64,000 nucleotides of DNA, from assembly GCA_002439585.1 (NCBI GenBank), contig DJOF01000023.1:62001-126000 (forward strand), read 5' to 3'. Shown one piece after another: positions 19,951 to 28,356 of this stretch (within the stretch, counting starts at the first letter, position 1; each line of letters starts with the position of its first letter). The translations under genes were made by a program, and so were the position numbers. Under the pieces are notes generated by a model. It was given only the letters and a program-made list of their open reading frames with translations, had not been told where the DNA came from and searched no databases. Source of the DNA: Bacteroidales bacterium UBA6445. GTDB lineage: Bacteria; Bacteroidota; Bacteroidia; Bacteroidales; UBA932.

Positions 19951-20870
19951 AAGACAATGGGTAAATGATCACTGACTCCTCCCTCATAGACAGGTCCAGT
20001 ATATGTCCTGAGCGGCTTGTCCCCGACCCTCGTATTGTCGCGCTTCATAAGAAACGGAAGCTCGACAATCTGCATTTCATAATTAAGAGACTTCGTCCAA
20101 AACATGTCAATAAGCTGCCAAAGGCCATCATACCTTATTGTACCCCTGCCCTTGAGCGTAGTATCTGCCGCAAGACAATGCAGGCTCGCACGGAGAATTT
20201 CAAAACAATCAGAATGGGGCGTATCATTGAAGTCACCCATTACCACAATTTCTTCACCCCTTGCAGCCGAAACAGAATCAACATAATCTCGCAGTCGTCG
20301 GGCAACAACTTTCCTTCTTCCGTCGGATGAGCGACCTCCATACTTTGAGGGAAAATGGACCACTATGTAAGTCCTTCTTAAGCCACTTTCCTCCTCAAGT
20401 TGTACAGAAAGTATATTCCTTGTCTTAAAAGAGGCTATCTGAATAGTATCTTCATCAATTTTATGCAATGCAGCGCTTCGATATAGCAGTGCCACGTCTA
20501 TACCTCTACGGTCAGGAGAGTCATAGTGTACAACACTGTATCCGGCCTTGCGCAAAGGTGTGTCATACAGCAATTTGTTAAGCACCCTCTTGTTCTCTAC
20601 TTCAGCAAGGCCTATTACATCTGGCATACCTCCGTATCTATCCGATATGAAATATACAGACTTGGCGATAAGAGTTGCCTTTCTGTAGAACCGTGATGCT
20701 GTCCAGTGGCGCTGCCCTTGCGGAGAAAACTCTGTATCAGAAGTCCCTGTCCCTCCATCTTTATAATCAAAGAAGTTCTCAACATTCCAAAACATCGCCA
20801 CAGGACCGCTGCCGTACAGGAGTGGCGTGTGGGCAGCTAGTAGCATCAACAATAGTACAAAGCATCTCAT
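19926..20870 (-). CDS. Secreted endonuclease/exonuclease/phosphatase-fold protein
   Basis: A 314-residue member of the EEP (DNase I-like) superfamily with an N-terminal signal peptide (hydrophobic residues 3-16, cleavage near LLYGS). Fold landmarks in order are FWNVENFFDYKD (metal-binding Asn), GLAEVENK (metal-binding Glu), VVMGDFNDTPHSD (catalytic Asp-Asn) and GGVSDHLPIVL (catalytic Asp-His). Export suggests degradation of extracellular nucleic acid or a phospho-compound; the substrate is unknown. It is divergent from ychF. A second, only distantly similar EEP protein is at 51.2 kb. Confidence 0.87.
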   Translation of the reverse strand: MRCFVLLLMLLAAHTPLLYGSGPVAMFWNVENFFDYKDGGTGTSDTEFSPQGQRHWTASRFYRKATLIAKSVYFISDRYGGMPDVIGLAEVENKRVLNKLLYDTPLRKAGYSVVHYDSPDRRGIDVALLYRSAALHKIDEDTIQIASFKTRNILSVQLEEESGLRRTYIVVHFPSKYGGRSSDGRRKVVARRLRDYVDSVSAARGEEIVVMGDFNDTPHSDCFEILRASLHCLAADTTLKGRGTIRYDGLWQLIDMFWTKSLNYEMQIVELPFLMKRDNTRVGDKPLRTYTGPVYEGGVSDHLPIVLLSVEKKY

Positions 20871-20942
20871 ATTGCGTCATAACTGGTCCGCAATATGGGA
20901 AAGATTTCCATAAAGGGATTTAAAAATCATAAATTCTTTGGC

Positions 20943-20950
20943 TACATTTG
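20943..20950 (+). promoter_or_regulatory. -7 box of ychF
   Basis: TACATTTG matches TAnnTTTG, 25 bp before the ychF ATG at 20976. This supports the internal ATG over the upstream in-frame one at 20895, which would lie before the promoter. Confidence 0.45.
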
Positions 20951-20975
20951 CATAATTTTTCGGATAAACGATATT

Positions 20976-22076
20976 ATGTCACTCAAATGCGGTATTGTAG
21001 GACTTCCAAACGTAGGGAAATCCACTCTTTTCAATTGCATAAGTTCAGGTAAGGCACAAAGTGCCAACTTCCCTTTCTGTACTATAGAACCCAATCTTGG
21101 ATCGACAAACGTTCCTGACAGAAGATTGGATGCCCTTGCAGAGCTCTGCAAGCCCAAGAGGGTTATCCCGGCAACAGTCGATATCGTGGACATAGCCGGA
21201 CTTGTCAAAGGAGCCAGCAAGGGTGAGGGGCTCGGCAACCAGTTCCTTGCAAATATTCGTGAGACTGATGCCATACTTCATGTTCTCAGATGCTTTGACA
21301 ACGAGAATATAGTGCATGTCGATGGATGTGTCGATCCTGTAAGAGACAAGGAGATTGTCGATACTGAACTTCAGATAAAAGACCTGGAGACTGTTGAGTC
21401 GCGCCTTGCTAAGGTCGAAAAGCAAGCGAAGACAGGAGGTGACAAAGAGGCACGCAAGCTGGCAGATCTTCTCGAACGCTACAAGAAGGCTCTCGAAGAG
21501 GGGAAGTCATGCAGAAGCGTAGAAGTGTCGCCCGAAGAGGCAGAACTTGCAAAAGACCTTTTCCTGCTTACAAACAAACCTGTAATGTACGTATGCAATG
21601 TTGACGACAATTCAGCAGCTACAGGCAACAAATATGTTGATGCGGTAAGGGAAGCCGTCAAGGGAGAGAATGCTGAGATTCTTGTAATATCAGCAAAGAC
21701 AGAAGCTGACATAGCTGAGATGGACAGCTATGAGGACAGGCAGATGTTCCTTGAAGAGATGGGACTTAAGGAGTCCGGATCAGTAAGGCTGATTCAAGGT
21801 GCATACAAACTTCTGGGACTTGAAACTTTCTTCACGGCCGGTGCGGACGAGTGCCGGGCTTGGACAATCAACAAGGGAGACAAGGCACCGAAAGCAGCCG
21901 GTGTGATACATTCTGACTTCGAAAAAGGTTTTATTCGGGCCGAAGTTATAAAGTATGATGACTTTATTAACTATAAGACAGAAGCTGCTGTAAGAGCCGC
22001 TGGAAAGCTTTATGTGGAAGGCAAGGATTACACGGTGCAGGACGGGGATATCATGCACTTCCTCTTCAATGTATAA
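20976..22076 (+). CDS. ychF: Ribosome-binding ATPase YchF
   Basis: An Obg-family P-loop protein that prefers ATP and binds ribosomes. The 366 residues show G1 GLPNVGKSTLFN at about 8-19, the FPFCTIEPNLG switch region, G3 DIAGLVKGASKGEGLGNQFL and a helical coiled-coil insertion around 130-165. A C-terminal TGS domain includes AWTINKGDKAPKAAGVIHSDFEKGFIRAEV. The G4 position reads CNVDD, not NKxD, as usual for ATP-binding YchF. The start was set at the ATG of MSLKCGIVG because family members begin there and the -7 box lies just upstream. Confidence 0.97.
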   Translation: MSLKCGIVGLPNVGKSTLFNCISSGKAQSANFPFCTIEPNLGSTNVPDRRLDALAELCKPKRVIPATVDIVDIAGLVKGASKGEGLGNQFLANIRETDAILHVLRCFDNENIVHVDGCVDPVRDKEIVDTELQIKDLETVESRLAKVEKQAKTGGDKEARKLADLLERYKKALEEGKSCRSVEVSPEEAELAKDLFLLTNKPVMYVCNVDDNSAATGNKYVDAVREAVKGENAEILVISAKTEADIAEMDSYEDRQMFLEEMGLKESGSVRLIQGAYKLLGLETFFTAGADECRAWTINKGDKAPKAAGVIHSDFEKGFIRAEVIKYDDFINYKTEAAVRAAGKLYVEGKDYTVQDGDIMHFLFNV

Positions 22077-22137
22077 GTCAGACTAATCTGCAAGGTGGTA
22101 GTAAGCCCCATATAAAGCAAATAAAGCAATAAAGAAG

Positions 22138-22172
22138 ACCGCCATTGTCCGGAAATTCCAGACAGTGGCGGT
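22138..22172. terminator. Bidirectional hairpin between ychF and ppiD
   Basis: ACCGCCATTGTC at 22138-22149 pairs with GACAGTGGCGGT at 22161-22172 (one G-T wobble) around an 11-nt loop. It lies between two convergent genes. Neither side has a long T-run, although the minus-strand side continues TCTTCTTTATT, so termination is probable but not certain. Confidence 0.6.
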
Positions 22173-22197
22173 ATTACTTCCAATATGAGTATTTCTT

Positions 22198-24291
22198 CTA
22201 ATAGAATCTTGCTCTGTTGTCTTGTACATCAGCATCCTGCATCATGACAGGAACTATCATCTGTGAAGCGTACATAGCCATCTGAGACTGTCTTGTCTTG
22301 GCATCCTCCTCTGTGAAGAATGAACCAGTCTCTCTGCTCGTAACCTTAAATACATATACGCCTATGTTACCTGCTATCGGTGCACTTATCTGACCTTCAG
22401 GAGCAACTGATACTGCGCCAATGAACTTGGGATCGAGTCCCTGCGAATTGGTCGAAGAGAAAGCAACATCCGAATGCGAACTTACCGTTGTACCGAGTTT
22501 CTCTGCAATCACATTCAAATCAGTAAGTCCTGCTATCTTGTCGGCAACCTCTTTCTGTTTCTTCTCTGCCAATTTCTCGTAATAAAGCTGCTGCTTGATG
22601 CCGGAAGAAACTTCATTCACAGGAGCATAACCCTCTTTGTGTATTGCACGTACAGTAGCTATCACAAAATAGTCATTGTCAACAGTAATGATATTGGATA
22701 CTTTGCCTGGTTTATTGTCAAATACCCATCTTGATACTTCCTTAGCATTGTCGATAGAGCCGATACGGTCAGTCCCCTCTGCCATATGATCAACAGGATG
22801 CGAGTATACTCCAAGAGTATCGACAGCCTTGCGATAATTGTCATAGCTTCCAGCAGCAGCAACTGCAAATTTATTTGCCTTGGCATATTCTGCTGCATAT
22901 GTGGCCTTGCTCGGTAGGGTCTGCTTGTAAAGGATAGCAACCTTCTTCTTCTGAATAGGAGCAGAAGTCTTGGTAACTTCTACTACATGAGTACCATATG
23001 CTGTCTTAATTACATAAGGAACGTTCTTCTTGGCTGTAAGCACTGACCCAAACCCAGGTATCATGTAATTCTGAGTCATCCAGCCAATATTGCCCTTTTC
23101 TCCATCTGCTGCTGAATTCTTGTCTGCCGAATAGAGAGCTGCAATATTTGAGAAGCTTTCGCCACCTGCAATTACATTCTTGAGGCTATCAGCAACCTTG
23201 TCAGCGTCTTCACCCTGAAGAAGTATATGCCTTACGTAAGCGGAGTCAGGAACCATTGCTGTCTCCATTACTCTTGCCACATAGAAATCATTACCCTTCT
23301 CGATTACATTGGATACAGAGCCCTCTCCCTGCCATACAAATTTCTCTACATCAGAAGAAACACTTGTGAGGTCGCCAGGCTTGTAATATATATCTTCATA
23401 AGGACGGTCTGAATTCTTCATGAGGAAAGATTTGACATTGGATGTCTCAGCAAATTCATCATAAAGATCTGAGACTTTCTTACCCTCTTCTGCTACATCT
23501 TCAGCCGTAGGCTTGACCTGATATACGACATATTCCATATCGCGACTTGCCTGCTGCTTATAGAATTTCTTATGAGCATTGTAATAATCCTTAATCTCTT
23601 TGTCGGAAACTTCAATAGTCGAATCTTGCTGATAACCAAAGGGAACCATTACAAACTCGACGTCCGAAGTAGTATTATTGTCAGCCAATGTTCTCTTGAG
23701 CACTACAGGATTCAATATATTCCCCGCTGTAAATAAAGCGTTGTACTTGCCTGACAACTGCTGGTTGTAGACTGAATTTTGGAGATAATCCCAATAAAGC
23801 TTCAGATTGCCTGTCTCATCAGAGTTGATATTATTGACAAACTCTATAAGTCTTGCCTTAGAGAAAGTTCCATTCTCGTCCTGGAAGGCGGGATTTTGGG
23901 CGATGAGAGGAGAAAGGGAATTGCCAGTAGTAAGATCTATGAGCTCAGCCTTGCCAACATTCAAACCTGCCTCACCTGCTTTCTCATCAAAAAGATACCT
24001 GTATATCAGCTCATTCCATGCGGAATTCCTAATCTGCACCTGCTGCTCGGCTGTCTGTGCAGAGCTTCCTGTCATCATCTCGCTGATAGTCGTAAAACGC
24101 TGCACATCCTCTTGGAAATTATTATAAGATACAGACTTCCCATTTATCTCTCCAACATCGTATTTGGAAGACATACCATTGAAAGCCGAGATTACCTCAT
24201 TAGGATCTATAATAAACGAAAGAAGGCCTATGGCGATGATTATCGAAATCGCCAGACCGAATTTAACACGCAATTTTTCAAGAACCGCCAT
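22198..24291 (-). CDS. PpiD-like peptidylprolyl isomerase (SurA N-domain type)
   Basis: A 697-residue membrane-anchored periplasmic chaperone. One N-terminal membrane helix (about 11-28, LAISIIIAIGLLSFII) is followed by a SurA-N-like chaperone region. A parvulin rotamase domain begins near residue 350 (AYVRHILLQGEDADKVADSL), with GNIGWMTQNYMIPGFGSVL in its middle. A further helical region and a C-terminal tail follow. It assists folding of outer-membrane proteins leaving SecYEG. It is the last gene of the minus-strand run beginning with mfd, 61 bp after lptC. Confidence 0.93.
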   Translation of the reverse strand: MAVLEKLRVKFGLAISIIIAIGLLSFIIDPNEVISAFNGMSSKYDVGEINGKSVSYNNFQEDVQRFTTISEMMTGSSAQTAEQQVQIRNSAWNELIYRYLFDEKAGEAGLNVGKAELIDLTTGNSLSPLIAQNPAFQDENGTFSKARLIEFVNNINSDETGNLKLYWDYLQNSVYNQQLSGKYNALFTAGNILNPVVLKRTLADNNTTSDVEFVMVPFGYQQDSTIEVSDKEIKDYYNAHKKFYKQQASRDMEYVVYQVKPTAEDVAEEGKKVSDLYDEFAETSNVKSFLMKNSDRPYEDIYYKPGDLTSVSSDVEKFVWQGEGSVSNVIEKGNDFYVARVMETAMVPDSAYVRHILLQGEDADKVADSLKNVIAGGESFSNIAALYSADKNSAADGEKGNIGWMTQNYMIPGFGSVLTAKKNVPYVIKTAYGTHVVEVTKTSAPIQKKKVAILYKQTLPSKATYAAEYAKANKFAVAAAGSYDNYRKAVDTLGVYSHPVDHMAEGTDRIGSIDNAKEVSRWVFDNKPGKVSNIITVDNDYFVIATVRAIHKEGYAPVNEVSSGIKQQLYYEKLAEKKQKEVADKIAGLTDLNVIAEKLGTTVSSHSDVAFSSTNSQGLDPKFIGAVSVAPEGQISAPIAGNIGVYVFKVTSRETGSFFTEEDAKTRQSQMAMYASQMIVPVMMQDADVQDNRARFY

Positions 24292-24352
24292 TTTGTAAAA
24301 TCAATTAAAATAATTTAGGGGTACGAAGTTAGTAAAATTCCACTAAACAACA

Positions 24353-24982
24353 CTATTTTTTTAGGATGGGACCTATAAAATTGGCAGTATCAATGGGCAC
24401 ATGAGTACTATCCTGAACCACAACACCGAAATTATCAAAAGGTCTTAGAATTATAGAATTCTTGGCTCTCTCATCGGAGCGCATCCCATATCCCTGAATA
24501 AACCCGTCAGGAGAATACATCTTGACATAACAATCCGTATATATCTCTTTCTTGGCCCTGTCCCAGTAGATAGTGTCAGTCTCCATTGTCTGCTGCTTCA
24601 CTATATTCTTCACTACGACATTGCCATAGGCTTTCCATATCTCGTCCCCGCTCTTCTTATCTTTCTCGTGTCTTGCCTCATCTGAGAAAATAGTAGACTC
24701 CAACACCTCGTCATCCGTATACGCATATACCTTGAGACCTTCAGGGAAATACTCATAAGATAGAGAGTCGTTGTCAAATCTCTGCATTTCTCCCGTAAGT
24801 ACCCTCATCTGTATCTTACCATTGTCTGTCTGAAGCATATACATACTGTCCACCGTCTGAAGAGGGGTTACAGAAAGATCTAGCTTATCCGCTACAGAAA
24901 GTTTGGTCTTGCACGAATAAACGATGAAAGCAACCGCAATCGCGGTTGCTGACATCTTTATAATATTTATACCTTTATACAA
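24353..24982 (-). CDS. lptC: LPS export protein LptC
   Basis: A 209-residue LptC-like protein of the LPS transport bridge between the LptBFG transporter and LptA. It has an N-terminal hydrophobic segment ending in a possible lipobox (VYSCK, about residue 24), and a beta-jellyroll-type region in which the repeated pattern of short strands (YEYFPEGLKVYAYTDDEVLE, then WKAYGNVVVKN) fits LptC/OstA folds. An internal ATG at 24955 is an alternative start. It is 4 bp downstream of the TPR gene, so co-transcription is nearly certain. Confidence 0.85.
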   Translation of the reverse strand: MYKGINIIKMSATAIAVAFIVYSCKTKLSVADKLDLSVTPLQTVDSMYMLQTDNGKIQMRVLTGEMQRFDNDSLSYEYFPEGLKVYAYTDDEVLESTIFSDEARHEKDKKSGDEIWKAYGNVVVKNIVKQQTMETDTIYWDRAKKEIYTDCYVKMYSPDGFIQGYGMRSDERAKNSIILRPFDNFGVVVQDSTHVPIDTANFIGPILKK

Positions 24983-24986
24983 GATA

Positions 24987-26315
24987 TTACTTCTGAGTCC
25001 TGACAGTAGTAGTAGCCCTCATTCCATTGCATGAGACTGTATAGGACTGACCGTCAGTATAATTATACATGAAAGCCTCTGCTGTCTGTGGATAATATAT
25101 CCTATATTGAGCAATCAGTTTATTGCAATCCTCGGCCAATGTGGGATCTGCAGCTTTTGCCTTCTCCATATAGTCTACAGCAACCCAATAAGGAGCGCGA
25201 CGGGCGATCTCATCACCGGTACATGTAGTAGCCCCCCAGATTGTTCCCATAAGATAGTAAGCCTTGCCAGCATAGGACGGTGAAAGCTCCATTGCCTTCT
25301 TGGCAAACTCAAGAGCCTGAGCATTGTGACTGTTCTTTACACAGAATGCAGCTGCCTCGTAATTGTAGTCTGCAGCAGTGGTTGTATCTATATCTGCATA
25401 GCCAAGAGCCTCAGTAATATACTTGAGAGCCTCATCGTAGTTACCGTTTACTGAATACAGCTTATACAAGAAATACGCAGACTTGTATGTAGGTTGCAGA
25501 GCGTGAAGTGAAGTAGATGCTTTGAGGAACAGATCGTTATTAGTGCAATTCTCGGCAGCACTCATCATCTTTACGATATTTGTAACAAGTGCAAGGTCGT
25601 TAGGATTGGCTTCATATCTCGGCCCGAACACCTCGATGATCTTGTCACAACTTGCAACCTTACTTGCAATGAACAGACTCTCCATATCATCCCTTAGCTT
25701 ATCAAGCTCCTCTTTCTCTGTAGGATCCTTAGGAGTAACAGAGTCAAGATAAGACATATTTGTCTGATATACATTTATAAGCTCATCTGCCTCAAGCTTT
25801 GACTCCTGATAGAGCTGAACAGCTGCATTGAGATCGAAAAGAAGGACTGTAGGCTTTGTCTTCTCCTTATTGGCAGCTATGATCTCACTGAGACCGTTAT
25901 AGAGCTTCTGCGGATCATCCTTGTAATAATTAGCCATATCGAAGCCCATGTTGTTGTATGCTGTTACAGCATATTTAGGCCAAGAATTCGCACGGGTATG
26001 GTGGATAGTCATCAGAGTATCTATCAAAGCTTTGCGATACTCAGGATTGCCTGCGTTCTTATTGATGAGACGCCTCATCAATGAAGTTCCGTCAATAAGC
26101 ATTGTCTGGTTGGCAGTCGGAGGGCACAATTTGTAAGCCTGCCTCCAATTTGGCAATGCCGCATCATAATTCTTGTTCTTGTAATACTCCTTGTAATAGG
26201 AAAGGTACTTGATACATTCCGCACTGTCGGCACCCCATTTCCCCTGAGCGGAGAGTATCTGGGCACTGAAAACACTCATAATCGCGGCTGCGACGATGAA
26301 TACCGATTTTTTCAT
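24987..26315 (-). CDS. Tetratricopeptide-repeat periplasmic protein
   Basis: A 442-residue exported protein: signal peptide with hydrophobic core AAAIMSVFSAQILSAQG (cleavage about residue 23), then helical repeats. TPR-like signatures are KNKNYDAALPNWRQAYKLCP (about 45-64), GNYDEALKYITEALGYA (about 292) and NAQALEFAKKAMELSP (about 334). The C-terminus carries paired cysteines (TTCTGDE and SCNGM). The role is unknown, but it sits between a FadL-like barrel and LptC, so it may scaffold envelope assembly. Gap to lptC 4 bp, to the upstream OMP gene 18 bp. Confidence 0.82.
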   Translation of the reverse strand: MKKSVFIVAAAIMSVFSAQILSAQGKWGADSAECIKYLSYYKEYYKNKNYDAALPNWRQAYKLCPPTANQTMLIDGTSLMRRLINKNAGNPEYRKALIDTLMTIHHTRANSWPKYAVTAYNNMGFDMANYYKDDPQKLYNGLSEIIAANKEKTKPTVLLFDLNAAVQLYQESKLEADELINVYQTNMSYLDSVTPKDPTEKEELDKLRDDMESLFIASKVASCDKIIEVFGPRYEANPNDLALVTNIVKMMSAAENCTNNDLFLKASTSLHALQPTYKSAYFLYKLYSVNGNYDEALKYITEALGYADIDTTTAADYNYEAAAFCVKNSHNAQALEFAKKAMELSPSYAGKAYYLMGTIWGATTCTGDEIARRAPYWVAVDYMEKAKAADPTLAEDCNKLIAQYRIYYPQTAEAFMYNYTDGQSYTVSCNGMRATTTVRTQK

Positions 26316-26333
26316 AATATAAATATACTTTTA

Positions 26334-27656
26334 TTATTCGTATTTTGGTTTCTGGAACCAGATATCATGAATATTGAATCCAATGAATATCATAGCATAA
26401 CGCTCTCTCACCATTTTGTTACCAAGAGAGCCCCTCTGACCGAGATCAACCCCTACAGAGACACCGTTGTACCAGCGGAACACAGGGAAAGTAATACCCA
26501 ATGTAAGACCGTAGGAATTGACTGTATTGCCTCCAAGCTTATAATAGTCCCTGTCATAATACACGCCCGCTCGGTATGAACATCTTCGCATATAATATCT
26601 TATATCATTGATATTAGGCACGAATTCAAAGCCGGCCTTTACCGACTGGGAATATGTTGTCGAGAAATTCGCAGAACCAATATTTGAGAAACCGGGAGTC
26701 TCTCCAAGACTAGAATTCTGCCAATCCGACATTGTATAGTCTACCTCTATACGCCATTTGTCTCCTTTCTTCAAAGATATACCAAAGCCGTACTCTGATG
26801 CAATCTTAGCTTTTCCTCCGTGTGAAAGTGTATCTATCCGGTGAGATAGAGTATCGGTGATACTGGATATGCTGGCGTATTTGTAGTCAGTCACATACCC
26901 CTTCAATCGAGAAGAGGTGCGGTATGTAGCTCCAAGAGTCAGTGCCATTCCGGAAGAGAGAGGCTGTTCATACTGAACACCGAACTTACCTCCCATAGCA
27001 TCGAGGTTAAGCGTATATCCGCTTGACACATCCCTGTATGAAGACTCTGAGAAATCCATTACCGTGGACTTATCAATATTTCCGAAATAGTAAATAAACT
27101 GACCACCGACCGAAAGTCTCTTCCAGAAAGTCGCTGCCGCACCTACGAATAACTGATACAGTCCGCCTTCTCCGTATGATCTGTAGTTGATATTGCCGGT
27201 CTGTCCTATCAGAGAGGCATCCTTGATATCATGTGAAAAATCATATCCTGTCGCACTGAATGGTGTCAAACCCGCAACTATCGCAGATTTTCTGTATATC
27301 GGAACAGTAATCACTATGTCGGATATATTCATCAGATTGTTGGCTGACTTCAATCCATTACTCTGGTATACCCTTCCTTCAGCACTCAGACCGAAGTCCA
27401 TCATAAAAGACAATGTATCCCTCGCTGTGATGGCAGCAGGATTGAGATAGTTTATCATCCTGTTGTTGCGCAAGGCAATGCCTGTGCCTCCCATAGAACG
27501 GTTGTATGCAGTACCTTGACGTGCAAGATCACCAACTCCGAATATGGAATATGGCGAATAGGAACTATACGTCCCATCCTGTGCTTTGATAACGTTACAA
27601 CTAAAAAATACCAAAGCTACAGCGCAAAAAATATATTTAATACTCTTTTCCGTCAT
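26334..27656 (-). CDS. FadL/PorV-like outer-membrane beta-barrel protein
   Basis: A 440-residue predicted outer-membrane protein. The signal peptide (CAVALVFFSCNVIKAQ) precedes the motif SPYSIFGVGDLARQGTAYNRSMGGTGIAL-like segment (residues about 34-62) and the NYLNPAA motif (about 69), typical of Bacteroidetes FadL/PorV-type barrels. The rest is alternating hydrophobic strands ending in an aromatic-containing tail. The ligand is unknown. Its first 20 bp overlap the end of coaX, a strong sign of translational coupling. Confidence 0.83.
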   Translation of the reverse strand: MTEKSIKYIFCAVALVFFSCNVIKAQDGTYSSYSPYSIFGVGDLARQGTAYNRSMGGTGIALRNNRMINYLNPAAITARDTLSFMMDFGLSAEGRVYQSNGLKSANNLMNISDIVITVPIYRKSAIVAGLTPFSATGYDFSHDIKDASLIGQTGNINYRSYGEGGLYQLFVGAAATFWKRLSVGGQFIYYFGNIDKSTVMDFSESSYRDVSSGYTLNLDAMGGKFGVQYEQPLSSGMALTLGATYRTSSRLKGYVTDYKYASISSITDTLSHRIDTLSHGGKAKIASEYGFGISLKKGDKWRIEVDYTMSDWQNSSLGETPGFSNIGSANFSTTYSQSVKAGFEFVPNINDIRYYMRRCSYRAGVYYDRDYYKLGGNTVNSYGLTLGITFPVFRWYNGVSVGVDLGQRGSLGNKMVRERYAMIFIGFNIHDIWFQKPKYE

Positions 27657-28353
27657 ACGTATCGGACAATAATACCAACCCTATCAACACAAGGTTACAA
27701 CTTACAAATATCGAGTTTTTCATTTTCTTTGCAAAATAAATCGCGTCCCCTCCGGTGAAAACAGTTATATTGCCAGCAAAGCGCGACTCGTAGCCCTCTA
27801 TTTCAAAGATTATGCCCCTTGTAACTCCACTTACTATTGAAGTCTGCATAGAATGACCTAAGATACAATCAATTTCAGTTAGTTCAACCAAAGGAAAGGA
27901 TCGAGAATACCTATTAATAGCCTTAAGTCTTGCCCTGAGTCCCAAAGACACATTTCCACCAATATAGTTCCCTTCGGCATCTATAACATCTATTGTCATA
28001 GTTGTTCCGAGGTCTATGATAGTGCATCCCTTTCCGGCAAACATCTTCCTTACAGCCAGAACGGTAGCAGTCCTGTCTGGAGTAAGCCAATCTGGAAGAC
28101 CGTATTTTTCTTTAATCTTGTTGTCAACAAGCACAAGTTTACCGCATACGGAAGAATAGGCATTAATATCCGACTGTGAGATGTCTGTAGAAGAAGATAT
28201 TATCATTTCATGCGGCTTTTCTGCTCTTGCAAGACTCATTATAAAGTCACAGACTCTCTCACCCTGATATCTGTAAGTCTTGCCGAGTAATTCGCCTTCG
28301 GCCTTAGCTGCCTTGACAGCCGTACTACCTATGTCTATTATAAGATTTGACAT
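27637..28353 (-). CDS. coaX: Type III pantothenate kinase
   Basis: Catalyses the first committed step of coenzyme A synthesis. The 238-residue ASKHA-fold protein has the N-terminal phosphate loop IDIGSTAVKAAKAEG (usually DxGNT; Ser replaces Asn here). The central TIIDLGTTMTIDVID motif is followed by GGNVSLGLRARLKAI and a C-terminal FTGGDAIYFA. It is slightly shorter than the usual 250-260 residues. It lies 3 bp after mfd and overlaps the outer-membrane protein gene by 20 bp. Confidence 0.92.
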   Translation of the reverse strand: MSNLIIDIGSTAVKAAKAEGELLGKTYRYQGERVCDFIMSLARAEKPHEMIISSSTDISQSDINAYSSVCGKLVLVDNKIKEKYGLPDWLTPDRTATVLAVRKMFAGKGCTIIDLGTTMTIDVIDAEGNYIGGNVSLGLRARLKAINRYSRSFPLVELTEIDCILGHSMQTSIVSGVTRGIIFEIEGYESRFAGNITVFTGGDAIYFAKKMKNSIFVSCNLVLIGLVLLSDTYDGKEY

Positions 28354-28356
28354 TGT

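Noticed and set aside
25087..25095. Perfect DnaA-box-like TGTGGATAA
   Set aside because: A single site inside the TPR gene; about 0.5 such 9-mers are expected by chance on both strands of a 64-kb window.
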